Source: Isoetes taiwanensis (lineage: Eukaryota; Streptophyta; Lycopodiopsida; Isoetales; Isoetaceae). From it: 64,000 nt of DNA. Positions within the stretch are counted from its first letter, which is position 1. Each line of letters starts with the position of its first letter. The notes beneath the pieces are model-generated. The model did no database searches. It was given only the letters and a program-made list of their open reading frames with translations, and was not told the origin of the DNA. The stretch covers positions 664,383 through 728,382 of the forward strand of contig JAJEKV010000182.1 of NCBI GenBank assembly GCA_021234155.1, given 5' to 3'. Shown in pieces: positions 48,156 to 59,135 of the stretch. The position numbers and the translations under genes were made by a program.

Positions 48156-48292
48156 GAGGAAGCAATCTGAGTGCTTATGATTTTGTATATTTGGCTTCTA
48201 GACAAAGATAATGGAAAGTAAAATATAGAAGCATATGTATTTAGGGAGATGTAATATTCAACTTCAATTCTTGCACTTAGAAAGCATAAGAC

Positions 48293-48376
48293 AAAGATAA
48301 AGATAAAGATAAAGATAAAGATAAAGATAAAGATAAAGATAAAGATAAAGATAAAGATAAAGATAAAGATAAAGAT
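48293..48376. repeat. (AAAGAT)14 microsatellite
   Basis: Fourteen perfect AAAGAT units. They lie exactly where the tail of the minus-strand LINE 3' end is expected, so on that strand this is an (ATCTTT)n tail. Copy 1 has only about two units here. Confidence 0.9.
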
Positions 48377-48571
48377 TTATGTCCACGGGGAACCAATGGT
48401 GCCATGGCATGAGCACAAAGCAAAGGGCCTAGTCCCAAAATAGAGAACTATGGGACGGACCCCAATACAAGAAAAGAAGAAGAAAATAGAAAAGAAACAT
48501 GGATTTTGGAGGCACTAAGAATTTCCGAACCATGGGTTCTGAGGCCAATGGTCTCGAATGATAGCCGTGCC

Positions 48572-50091
48572 TGTGACGCTCCCAGAATCTATACGATGTT
48601 CCCATCGTATAAATATGGGAATTCCCCTCCCATGGCGACTACTTCACCATGGTAAGGCCCTCCGTCATACTCGGACCACTTGGGATGGCCACGGGTCCGG
48701 GCGAAGAACACGGAGGTGTTATTCGTCCCACGTCCTCTATGGGAAATCCTATACAACGGAAGCATACATACATGTTAGCATACAACAATCATGCTAAAAT
48801 AATACACCACCACGAAAGGTGGTCCATCCATCATCATCAACGAAAGACAGTACAACCATAATAACATAAGCTAAATACTATGACAAGACGCTACCCGAGG
48901 CTCAGACTTCAAGGGAACTGACGGCCAGGCCTCAAGATAACAGCAGACGGAAGTATAACATGGCATTGGCTGGCATAAAACAATGGCTAGAGTAGTCCAT
49001 TCCATCCGCCCCTCCTGTGCACACTTTGTAGATAGGCTGAATCATGCTATGACGTGTTTGTAGCCCTCCGGAGATGCAATCCCAAGGAATCACCCTATGG
49101 GACTACTCCGGGTTACATCTCCCCAGTCCGATGAGGCAGGTCAGAGAAGCTTCTCCTCCCGGATCACAACGGTTCCCTGGGTGTGCTAGAGGATACCTGC
49201 CACATCTACAGCACCCGTATTCGTACCCGACTTACCCCCCTAAATCTACACAAAGTCGAGGACATCCATAACGGCCATATCCAATGATCCAGGAGGTGTC
49301 AGACCCATACCCGGCCCACACACAATGATCGACTATAGATCTAGCACACTGTAGGAGCCCCAGTAGCCATGCTCAGCAAGGCTCCACCCCCGATTTCTCA
49401 GTTGTGTCCGTTCTTTGGTGTTGAACCACATCGTAGCATCCTCAGCCAGGTTGGCTCTTGTGCACAGACTGCAATTACTGGGTTTTAAGGGTTCTAACTA
49501 GGAACATGTCTACTTCTAGATGGCCTTTAGGTCTCTACCCTTCCCTTAACCGCAATACATGGAGGGAGTAGAAAGAAAGAATATAAACACCATCTAAGTA
49601 TCCATCATCATCCAAAACAACATAAGAAAGAGAATTTAACCATTCCATCTATTCAAAGAAGTGTTAGTGGAGATAGAAGTCATCTAGGGACTAACCAATC
49701 TCTTGGCTAGAGCCATTATCCTTGCAAGTCTCTATACTTTGGGTCCGTTGGCAAGAACTGGCAAAACCTGGTAGCTGCTCCTCCTCTCCTCTTCCCAATT
49801 CGAATTTGGGGCAAAAATGGGGGTAGGACCCCTATTTCTCCATCCAAATTAGCAAGTCCCACTTGGCCAATCGAGTTAGGCCAGGTGGCACTCCCTTATT
49901 AGTGACATTTAACTAATTATACCTTAAATAGCATAATTAGGTTAATTATCCCCTAATTTTATTAGCATAGCTAATAAAATCCATTTTAAGTGAATCTAAA
50001 TTATCCGCTATTGACCTTAAGGGTTTAATTAAATACTGGTATGTGTCGTGGTATGTATATGTATACCGTATAAATACCTAAGAACGTCACA
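48572..50091. mobile_element. solo LTR, 1520 bp
   Basis: Begins TGTGACGCTCCCAGAATC and ends AAGAACGTCACA (TG...CA with 7-bp inverted ends), flanked by the 5-bp target duplication GTGCC (48567-48571 and 50092-50096). It contains no coding region. Length, termini and 5-bp duplication match an LTR retrotransposon reduced to one LTR by recombination. The start resembles plant Ty3-gypsy LTRs, but the superfamily is inferred. Confidence 0.88.
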
Positions 50092-50238
50092 GTGCCTCCC
50101 CTGTAGACTGTCCATTTTTTTGCAGCCTAGCCTCTTGTGCTTAACCCAAATTCCCTCTTTGTCTAGTCAACTATACTGGGGAGAAATTCTCTCGGATAGA
50201 AAAACCAGTATACTTTAGGTGCTTGCCATGCTGAAGGA

Positions 50239-50816
50239 TGTACAGTCTGTCCTGGGAGGTACTGAACTGCACAACAATATTACGAGGGTGATTCAATCTC
50301 TGAGCCCCAACTCTTCGGGTTGTGGCAATACTAGGTTGTTGAATGTGCAAGGCATCTGGAAAAAAGTGTACAACCTATTCAACGCCTGAGCAAGAGCCTG
50401 TTTCAGGCATCCCCCCTATACCCAAATTCATGCCGTTGTCCTGCTCAGGATCATGCATGGGAGATGAAACTTGCTCCGCCGGCCTGTGAGAATTCGTGTC
50501 TAAACCTGAGGGCAAGTGGTGGCAAATGGACATGACCCATTGTAGCATCTGTGCATGAGGCTAGGTCTATCTGAGTCATGGCATCCGTGCTCCTATCTGG
50601 CTCAATAATATCCCTCGCTCAACGTTGTGTAGAGCTGCCTACTGTTCTGCACTCTGATGTGATTTGTATGCCATCTATATTCATCGGTCTGCACCCTATC
50701 TTCCGTATATGTGGCCTTGTCAGTCTGTGTACTATCATCTGTGCACTGCACCATGTTGGAAGATGGTGGCTCTGTAGGACAATTTGTGGGCACCCTGGCC
50801 TGGATGAGGGGGTTAA
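50239..50816. other. unassigned
   Basis: Open frames on both strands at 50578-50951 overlap and extend into the hairpin repeat. No domain. Confidence 0.35.
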
Positions 50817-51617
50817 TTCCCCTTGCGAGCCTGTTATGGCAAATAAACAGGCGAGCCCGGGAGGGCAAGCTTGTTTATTTGCCATAATAGGCAAGCAAGG
50901 GGGATTAACCCCCTTAACCGGGCAGCAAGCCGCCTCACCCGGCCGCCGCACCCATAGCTGCCAGATCGCTTATCACCACCCGGCCGCACCCATAGCCCTC
51001 GATCGCTTATCGCCTCCGTGATCGCTTATTGCGTGCTCGCAGATCGCCCATACCTAGGTTATCGGGCCTCCCACCGGATTATCGCGATCCGAGGCTAAAT
51101 CTTGGGCTCACCGATGCATCCGGCCCTGTGCTCACGCCGCCGATTGTTATGCTCTATAACGAGCTTGAATCAACGGCATGGATTTCTTGATTAGAAAGCT
51201 CGCCGGTTAAGAAGGGGATAAACACTCGAGCCCATTACCTCGATAAATGGGCGAGCCCGGAGGGGCTTAAGCCCATTTATCCGAGGTAATGGGCGAAAGC
51301 AGGGTGTTTATCCCTTTAACCGGCAGGCAAGCCGCCCTATCCATACCAAAGATCCGAAAGCCCATAGCCTCGGTTATCACAAAATGAGGGCCAAAGATCG
51401 GTTATCGAGTCCGTGAGCTCTGCTATCAAGTCCTAGCCTAGATTATCGCAAGATCCTAAGTCAATCCGTGGCAAAAAATCCTCCCCGGCTCAATCCAGGG
51501 CAAAGTTGCAACGCTGCTGCTCTTCTTCCCTGTTTCCACTTGCCTGTTATGCCCTATCACAGGGCAGCAATCAACGGCCAGGGATGCGCTGATCTGAAAG
51601 CCTGCCGGTTAAGAAAG
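50817..51617. repeat. two 400-bp tandem units, each with a long hairpin
   Basis: Hairpin loops starting GAGCCCGG at 50853 and 51253 are exactly 400 bp apart. Unit 1 arms (about 50821-50852 and 50867-50898) pair over about 32 bp with few mismatches. Unit 2 arms (about 51209-51252 and 51271-51318) pair over about 44 bp. After each hairpin come AACCGG..GGCAAGCCGCC, CCATAGCC and GCTTATC or GGTTATC words, and then a shared ATCAACGGC...GCC.GGTTAAGAA ending. GC content is well above the surroundings. Confidence 0.85.
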
Positions 51618-52436
51618 CATAATTAATATTTGAACGAATTGCTTACCTTCTAACATGGTAGTAGAGCCGAACATCGCTTGTTCCAAGGCAGGTGATAAGA
51701 TGCCATGTTCCTATGGAGAGAGCGGTTGGATCAATTGGTCCAGAAGCCCGAGAAATTGGTTTAGGAGGTCCCCTGTATTAATGGCAGAATTTTTGGACCG
51801 AGATGCTCTAGTCATGGTGTTGGTCTACTGTCATAACCAAACCACGATTGCATCTACTGTTCTTGAGGAGAGTTTATGGCTGTGAGTTGCAGACGAATTC
51901 GTTGATCTACTAACCCTTCTGCCTGATGCGGTGTCGATGCAATGCCTTCAAATCTGGGCAAGGGTGACCCGGGCTTGCAAATTCTGTGCTTGACCGATTC
52001 AGAGGATGACATGCACAAAAAACTTCATAAAATTAGTTGATATATTTTGTGGGCATAATATTATTTCTCCTCCCAAATAGTATAATTGGACATTAATAAA
52101 GGTTCAATAAACACTATTGCTTAGTGAATGCAATTGCAAAATACTAAGCCAAAACCCTCGTAGCCTCTACAAACACAAAGCCCCTAGCACACAAATCCCT
52201 AGTAGCCCACCAATGTTGTACTTGGTTCCCAATTAATCACTAGCAATGGTGGGCACTATGACTAGTTAGATTAGAAGGATTTGCTTAGTTCATGTTTTTG
52301 TCTTCCATATCTTATCCTTTTGAAGGAAGATAAACATCCCGTTTCAAAAGTCAAGATAACATCCCGTTTCAAAAGTCTTGTGTTGTGGGCTTATCTTATC
52401 TTGTGTTGAGTGGTTGGCTGGGGACGATGGCTAAGG
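51618..52436. other. upstream region of the phospholipase gene
   Basis: Includes CTAGCAATGGTGGGCACTAT then GACTAG at 52240-52265. This looks like two Helitron-type ends facing each other with the hairpin reduced to GGGC. A 22-bp repeat of ACATCCCGTTTCAAAAGTC lies at 52337 and 52361, and GATA-type ATCTTATCTT words near 52390. Confidence 0.4.
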
Positions 52437-52447
52437 ATAATATATAG
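52437..52447 (+). promoter_or_regulatory. TATA box of the phospholipase gene
   Basis: ATAATATATAG lies about 36-46 bp before the ATG at 52483, at a spacing that allows a very short 5' leader. Confidence 0.6.
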
Positions 52448-52482
52448 CTAATCTGTAATCTCCAAATCAGCAAGCGCTAGAG

Positions 52483-53745
52483 ATGAGCAGCCAAGGATTG
52501 CTCTCGCTTGCATCTAGATGGAGACTGATCCAAGGGGAAACTCATTGGAAGGGTATGCTAGATCCCCCAGATCTTGACCTTCGAAAGGAGCTAGCTCGTT
52601 ATGGAGATTTCGTGCAAGCAATCTACGACTCATTCGACAATGACACGCATTCAAAATACACAGGATTTGCACGCTATGGCAAGAGCAAATTATTTGAAAA
52701 GGTGGGCTTGAATGATCCCAAGTTTGGCAAGAGTGCAGATTACAACATTACAAGGTATTTCTATGCAACAGCAACCACCAACACAGCAGCCTCTTTCCTG
52801 CTCAAATCTGTGAGGAAGGATGCGTTGTCTATAGAGAATAATTGGAGCGGTTTTATTGCAGTGGCAGATGACAAGGGCAAGCAAAGGCTTGGCAGAAGAG
52901 ATATTGTTGTGGTTTTGAGAGGTACCCTTAGAACCACAGAGTGGATTGATGATGTCCTTGTTAAACCAATCCAGCTCCCTCCTTTAAATTTGGGATTATC
53001 TTCTATCATTGATGATGGTATTAGAATTGCAGAGGGTTGGGTTCTCATTTATATTTCTAAAGATCCCACAGATCCTTTTGGAAAACAGAGTGCCCGAGAA
53101 CAGATCTGTTCAGAGCTTAAGAGGTTGATTCACCTCTACAAGGATGACGATCTGAGCATTACTGTTGTGGGGCATAGCTTAGGAGCTTCCCTTGCTGTTT
53201 TATGTGCATATGATATTGCAAATAGTGGGATTAATAGCAGAATTAATGAAAAGGGGCAGAAGGATATTATTCCTGTAACTGCATTTGCATTTGGATGCCC
53301 TGGTGTTGGAAATGATAAATTTAAAAAGCGTGCAGAGCAGCTTCCTGGGTTGCGGATCTTAAGAGTCCATAGCATTCAGGATGTGATCCGCCTGTTTCCT
53401 GGCTTTGGATATGTCCATTGCGGAGAACAGCTTGAGTTTGATTCTACTTTGTCTCCTTACCTTAAGGATACTAAAGCCCCTGGTGATAAGCATAATTTGC
53501 AGGCTAATCTCCACATGGTTGCCGGAATGCAGGCCTCTTCTTCCAAATCGTTCAAGCTGGAGTTTAACAGAGATTATGCTCTGGTCAATAAGTCTGCTGA
53601 TATACTCAAGGATGAACTGCTTATTCCAGGAATTTGGTGGCAGCTCCAACATAAAGGTATGGATGTTGATCCAAATGGGAATTGGCGCATTCCTGAACGG
53701 ATGCCGCAAGATATTCCTACCATTGACAACCAAGAATACAACTAG
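52483..53745 (+). CDS. class II phospholipase A1 (Lipase_3 family)
   Basis: Single-exon 420-residue protein. Plant PLA1-II enzymes hydrolyse the sn-1 acyl ester of glycerolipids; this one lacks a plastid transit peptide, pointing to the cytosol. The N-terminus SRWRLIQGETHWKGMLDPPD and LDLRKELARYGDFVQAIYDS is typical of the class and supports the start codon. The nucleophile Ser232 sits in GHSLGAS (230-236); likely Asp300 (HSIQDVIRLFPG) and His344 (NLHMVAG) complete the triad. VVVLRGT at 143-148 and AFGCPGVGN at 269-277 are family blocks. The C-terminus IPGIWWQLQHKGMDVDPNGN is conserved too. Length matches the class (about 400-420). No lesion is visible, and an upstream TATA box suggests an active gene. 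The regiospecific substrate cannot be told from sequence. Confidence 0.96.
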   Translation: MSSQGLLSLASRWRLIQGETHWKGMLDPPDLDLRKELARYGDFVQAIYDSFDNDTHSKYTGFARYGKSKLFEKVGLNDPKFGKSADYNITRYFYATATTNTAASFLLKSVRKDALSIENNWSGFIAVADDKGKQRLGRRDIVVVLRGTLRTTEWIDDVLVKPIQLPPLNLGLSSIIDDGIRIAEGWVLIYISKDPTDPFGKQSAREQICSELKRLIHLYKDDDLSITVVGHSLGASLAVLCAYDIANSGINSRINEKGQKDIIPVTAFAFGCPGVGNDKFKKRAEQLPGLRILRVHSIQDVIRLFPGFGYVHCGEQLEFDSTLSPYLKDTKAPGDKHNLQANLHMVAGMQASSSKSFKLEFNRDYALVNKSADILKDELLIPGIWWQLQHKGMDVDPNGNWRIPERMPQDIPTIDNQEYN

Positions 53746-53856
53746 GCGAGCATCTCTCAATGTTTTTGGAATAAAGGCGCATTTATGTCGCAGGAAAAGT
53801 TTTAATATTATTTCAATTTTATCCAAGTATCAATTCAAGCAAAAATCCCATTTTTT

Positions 53857-53925
53857 CTCCGATAGCAGTAGACCATTTTTTCTCCGATAGCAGTAGACCA
53901 CCACTCCGATAGCAGTAGACCATCA
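53857..53925. repeat. three tandem repeats after the phospholipase stop
   Basis: CTCCGATAGCAGTAGACCA occurs at 53857, 53882 and 53904 (spacing 25 and 22 bp), about 110-160 bp past the stop codon, so probably in the 3' untranslated region or just beyond. Confidence 0.9.
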
Positions 53926-56250
53926 CTTGGTGGAAAGTGAGTGGGTGGGTTAAGTTTGATGGCTTTCATGCCTGTTTTTAGCTTTTTTGCTCGTCAAAAC
54001 GAGCGCAAAAAAAATTGCCCTGTATATGAAGGGTAACAAATATCAATTTGCATGTCATATAGAAAAGCAAATAGAAAATGTGTATGTCATTTGAAAGGTC
54101 GCGAATATAAATTAGCCTTTCATTTTTGTATAAGTACTAGGGTTATTTTATAGGCATATCGAGTTAATGTACCTTACCTCTACAAGAAACTTATCGCGGC
54201 GGCTATATAACCTATTTACTTTTGTCCATCCTACAAAAGCAATAGGCTCAGCCTCTGGACCAACTGCTAAGGAAAAAATACAAAGAGCATATGCTGACTT
54301 ATCTTCATATGCTAAGCTTAAGGTAGATCAACTTTTGAAAGGCACAATAGACAAAAAAGGCACCAGTTCCTTATATTTGGGTGTCTTTATTTCTACCATT
54401 ACCTTGAACTCTTAAACAATAAAAAGGCAACAAAAATAGCAACAATTCCACCAACAATTATCTTATATTATAATGTTTTAGTGCAAGTAATGGACCACGC
54501 CCTAATTTGGAGGGCTGAGATGATCCGATGAAATCCAACGGCCGAGAATATTTTTCCTGCATTGAAGGAAAAAAAAAGGGGGCCGCTCGCTTTTTCCTAC
54601 TTTCGCCTTTGTCGGCGAGGTTATGGAGGCCGAGTCGACTTCGCTTCCGTGACAGTGATCTAACCTCCTCCAGCCACTCCAGCCAATGGTAGTTTAATGA
54701 TCTGTTCTCAGTCACTCTATTCTTTTGCTCTCCTCACCGCTCTCTTTGTTTTGCAAGGATGGCTTAAGGTAACTTCTTCTGAAAGCAACGTAAGTGGCAC
54801 TATGCATAACGATTCATGTATGTCCTTCCTCTAAAACCGAGTCTTTTGCGCTTCTTTCCCCGTGGTAATCTCTCGAGTGCCTAGATTCTTGGGCACCACC
54901 CCCGCCTCTACTTCAAGAAAAAAGGCAAATTTAATAGTCCTGGTGTGCAAAGGGCATGTAGACCGGTTTTGTGCAGAGTTGTGAGCCGTGACCATAGCCG
55001 TGAGTTTCCTCCATCTATCCGCAGTTGCCCTCTTCTATAGCCGAAGCTTGGAGTTTCTTTGTGGTTGTTCTATTCCATAGCTCAGATTTTTGGCAGATTT
55101 GGCGACCTCCGCTTTGAGTGCTTTGGGCATATATATAGCCTTTGCTTCGGTTTTCAAAGGCAAGCACGATGCTTTTGCCCTCGGTACCGAACTGGAGGTC
55201 AGGTAAATTCATAAATTGGAACCCGAGCCTGTGAACCTACAGTGCAATAATCGTGAGAAGGCAATTCACCCGATGTTGCTAAGAATTCAAGTCGACAAGA
55301 ATTTGTAAAATTACCCTTACGATTTGAGCTGCTGCGTAATAACGCCTTTCTTTGCCGAGGCTAGGCCAAGAATAAAAAGACGCACCCGTAAAACCTGTAT
55401 GCTTCCATCGTTAAATTGAATTGACCAGAATTTAGAGAGCACAAAATCAGATAAATCCCTTTGAACTCTAAATCTAAAGAGCACAAAGTCGCACTAAGGA
55501 TAAATTTATGGGTTTCGTGGGTTGCTTAGTTAAATTTGTAGACGCAATAGGCAAGCAGGTGTGTTTAGGCTACAGAGAGGATGAACATTTCCTTAGCACA
55601 AACAAGGCTATAGCGACCGTGGTTTGTTTGGAAAAGCCGATAAAACAAGGGCACAAACACCTGTGGCTTTCGCCTTGATCGCTAATTCCATCGATTGCTT
55701 CCGTGATTAATTTTTAGGTGGAGAGCATTCTAAGGCACTTATGGCCGTGTCCCGCCGAGCAAGGAGGTGAGTTTTTGCTTGATTTAGGCTAAGCTCCTCA
55801 TTTATAGAACTAAGTTCATAAGGTTAAATCATGCCAGGCAGGGGCTTTGTTATTTTAGCTGCTTCTTTTGCCATCTTTATTTTATTTCTTTCAATATTGC
55901 CTTGGCCAGTAGAAACATCTAAAGCATCCATTTGTATCGAATGGCCTGCCGCATATAAAACAAGCAACCAATTTTAGACGTCAAAAAACCAAAGCGGATG
56001 ACTAAGAACTTTCCTATATGGGCTGAAAGGCACGCACCACTAACCAGAATAGGAGTACTGGAAGTCAGAGATGGCCTGTCGAGTAGCAGACAGAGCTATA
56101 TATGAAACCCCGAGCATATAGGAGTTATGTTAATTCTCAGCTCACAAATCCGGTAAGAATCGCCTGTGGTTGGTAAGCTGAAACCCTAAACAACAGTTAT
56201 TTGTAATCAGATGGTAAGAATCAATTGTATACCGCAAAGACACATGCTCA
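53926..56250. other. unassigned intergenic DNA
   Basis: An 82-residue frame (54167-54415 plus) and others at 54458-55212 have no recognised domain. The GC-richer 54480-55760 part looks transposon-like but shows no ends. Confidence 0.35.
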
Positions 56251-57645
56251 ATGAATTCTTTGAGCATGCTCAATGCTCCCCGGGGGGGAGGCGCTCAGTT
56301 GATGCACCACATAATCCGGCAACTCATATATGCTGATGATGTTGACCTGCTCGCATATACCCCAGAGGACATGCAACGCCACCTGGATGCTTTGGACAGG
56401 GTGCTGCTGGTCCCATCATCCCGGCACCCACGCCTTCCCTCATTCACTTACCAAATGGTGTAGTGGAGGTGGCTCACTTTATAAGTATTTGGGCATTGAG
56501 TTTTCGACTACCACACACCGGGATGCATCCATCGTTACGGGTCATCATGGCCGGAAAGCCCCAGATGCAATGCAAAACAACAAATACAAGGCGTAGTCAG
56601 ATGCATGGGGTCACCAGCACACTTGTTCGTGGGCCTTGGTTGAACCGGTCCTCCTCTATGGGTAGAAGTGTGGGGCCAAGATATCCCTCACCACTTGGAA
56701 CGATCTAGAGCAGTACGTAAGGCCTTCTTGGCCCTGCACCGGAGTGAAATCCACGGTCCCATATCGATCTTGCTACCGAACGCCACATTATTTACTTCCA
56801 AAAGGTGGTGGCTATGGATGAAGCCCGCTGCCCAACTTTGCTTTGGCAAAGGGCGATGGGCCCGCAAATGACTCAAAGCCCGGGCTGGAAAGACAAGCAA
56901 GCCCAAAGGGTTCTCGCTATGGAATGTGCAGTGCACATAGATGTGGACCAAAGGCATACACCGGCGGAACGCTACGCCTTGAAGCAAGATTTGATGCTTG
57001 CTTCATGGCCAAGCTTTGGGATGCAGGGGCCCCGCCACATATCAAGGTGGCAAATTATCGACGCCAGTTAACCCATACTCACGAGGGGCCCACACCACTA
57101 CCGCGCACCCATCTACCCATGAAAAGCCGCAGGTGATTGCTTCCATTCGCGACAGTGCACACCACCTCCGCATTGAGACAGTGGAGATGGATTCGGGAGC
57201 CGCGCGGAGGACAGAGTCCGTTAGTGCCGCCAATGTGGCCATTGAGGATGAAAGTCACGCCCTATAGGCTTGTCCGGCGCATCAAAGATATCCGGGCTCT
57301 AGATGCTCTGCTAGTTGTGCCCCATCGCCTTGCATGAGCTACCGAGCACGGCCTCAGAGGGCTTTGTTGGGATCAGACCGGAGGTAATGGATACGCTGAC
57401 CGAAGTTATGCCCCCGTCCGACATTAACCTCACCGCATTTGTGATTATGTATATAATCAGGCAAAGATGTCAAGATCCTTATTGCTACTAAGGTTTTTCC
57501 CAAAACCCTTTGGGGCGGGGGGTTTTTAATCCCGTAGTAATACCGCCGCTTCTCTTTTGTAATCGGGTCCCATAGGCCAGTTGGTCTCCGTGGACGATAA
57601 AATCATATTCTATTCTATTCTATTCTATTCTATTCTATCAACATT
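56251..57645 (+). mobile_element. 5'-truncated LINE with (ATTCT)6 tail
   Basis: Decayed reverse transcriptase starts at the catalytic YADD block (IRQLIYADDVDLLAYTPEDM, 56314 on), then EVWGQDIPHHLERSRAVRKA (56666 on), a C-terminal IASIRDSAHHLRIETVEMDS (57137 on) with EDESHAL, and an untranslated end (GGTCTCCGTGGACG near 57580) followed by six ATTCT units (57607-57636). Frameshifts and stops are frequent. The C-terminus and 3' end match the minus-strand copy at 59136-59809. Confidence 0.88.
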
Positions 57646-58290
57646 CTTAATGCATGTTCCCAAAAAGCAGCCTTAATTGAAGATAAGAAAATTCATGCTT
57701 GCATTAATGATCTTGGGTTTCAATCAGAGGTTACTGTACAAGTGCCCTGGTAGTGTTCTATGCAAGTTGTGGGGTTTTAGATGAAGCATTAACAATATTT
57801 GAGAAAATGACAGGTCATGATGAGATATCGTGGACTGCTCTAATTATGGCTTATGCCCGTCATGGACATGGAAAACAAGCACTACAGAGATTTCAGCACA
57901 TGAAACTGGAGGGCATTAATCCAGATTGTGTTACTTTGAGTAGCATTTTTCTAGCATGTTGTTGTAGTGGTCTTGTAGATGAGGCCTTCCATTATTTTGT
58001 CACTATGAGTAAAGACTACGCGATCAGCCCAACAGTTGAGCAGCATGGGTGTCTAGTTGATGTTCTTGCATGAGCAGGGTTGTTAGATGATGCAGAATGC
58101 TTGCTGAAAGGTTTTCCTTCCCAGGAGATGTCTCTGCATGGACAACTTCGCTATGCTCCTGAAGAACTTATGCTGATTCTAAACGAGAAAATTAGCTACA
58201 AAGTTTGCATCTCTTTTGGATCCAGGAGATGGTTCTCCATATATATTATTGTCAAATATATATGCTGAAGGTTCATGATACAAGCAAAGT
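57646..58290 (+). pseudogene. PPR protein C-terminal pseudogene
   Basis: Reads as the last PPR motifs of a PLS-type protein: DKKIHACINDLGFQSEV, MFYASCGVLDEALTIFEKM (57753 on), EISWTALIMAYARHGHGKQA, INPDCVTLSSIFLACCCSGL, VEQHGCLVDVLA, a TGA stop at about 58071, GLLDDAECLL, and, in another frame, LDPGDGSPYILLSNIYAE (58217 on), which is the family's E-motif region. A frameshift near 57750, the stop, and another frameshift break it. It lies between two oppositely oriented LINEs of the same family. Confidence 0.88.
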
Positions 58291-58765
58291 TTATTTTCCT
58301 CAGATGTTAATCGTCGCCTGCTAATTCGCTCCTCGTACAATTTATTTTCTGTTAGGTAGTTTTTAACGATTCTGTAAAGTCCACAGGAGTTATTGTTTGT
58401 AATGGGATATATTTGGATGTTGTAGGGGGGCTTCGTTCTGATGGGGATTCTCTGCTTCTAGAAGCTTCCCATTTCCAGCCGCTTTTTGGCTTTTAATTTT
58501 AGTACTTTGCGGGGTTCCTTCATATTTTTTTATTTTTAGCATCTTTTATTTTAAAGGTTTACATTAACTAACCTCTAAATTATTGAATTTGCCAAATTGT
58601 ACTATATTTATCCACTTAAAAATTTCTCTTAAGGAAACCATGACTGACAGTCCCTCTTGGCAGATGCTTCTGATGCCTCTAAGAAGAAACATGGAGGATC
58701 CTACTTTGATTTGTACTCTGGAATAGAGTAAGAAATATCCAAGGAATTCACAAGTAAGCCAGAAG
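58291..58765. other. unassigned
   Basis: T-rich spacer. No feature recognised. Confidence 0.4.
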
Positions 58766-58906
58766 GTGTATTCCAGAATACACATTTGCTTTCTCAGGAA
58801 AGCAAAAGTGTATTCTGGAATACACTTTTGCTTTCTCAAAATCCAAAGTGTATTCTAGAATACACGTTTGTATTTTAGAAAAACAAAAGTGCATTCTAGA
58901 ATACAT
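58766..58906. repeat. four 18-bp palindromes at about 41-bp spacing
   Basis: GTGTATTCCAGAATACAC (58766-58783), GTGTATTCTGGAATACAC (58808-58825), GTGTATTCTAGAATACAC (58848-58865) and GTGCATTCTAGAATACAT (58889-58906). Arms are conserved while the central dinucleotide varies (CA, TG, TA, TA). Spacers share a TTTGCTTTCTCA-like word but decay towards the right. Confidence 0.92.
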
Positions 58907-59135
58907 TTTTATTTTTACATTTTTTGTTTTATGTGTCCTAGTGTTCATTTGTTTACTTGATTATTTTCTTGTTTTTTTATTCATCCAATAGAAGGTCAAA
59001 ATATGTCACATGCTTGAGGGAACAACTAAACGTGGAGACTTGGGACATAATACCCAGTTGCAACATCTGACGAGCATATTGTTCAATACGCACCAAATTT
59101 TGAGGGTGCCAAATTGATGTACTAAAAAATTTCAA
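58907..59135. other. unassigned
   Basis: Nothing recognised. Confidence 0.4.

Larger units (their letters stand above)
48156..50238 (-). repeat. 509-bp tandem duplication, copy 2, expanded
   Basis: Homologous to 47647-48155 but lengthened by a 14-unit AAAGAT array and by a 1520-bp solo LTR plus its target duplication. The flanks of the LTR (…GCCGTGCC and GTGCCTCCCC…) rejoin to match copy 1 without loss. Confidence 0.85.

Noticed and set aside
50578-51021. 147-codon plus-strand frame
   Set aside because: Its second half is read through the hairpin arms of the 400-bp repeat, and the minus strand is also open there.
58766-58906. CRISPR-like repeat-spacer array
   Set aside because: Plant nuclear DNA, only four units, spacers resemble one another, and no cas genes.
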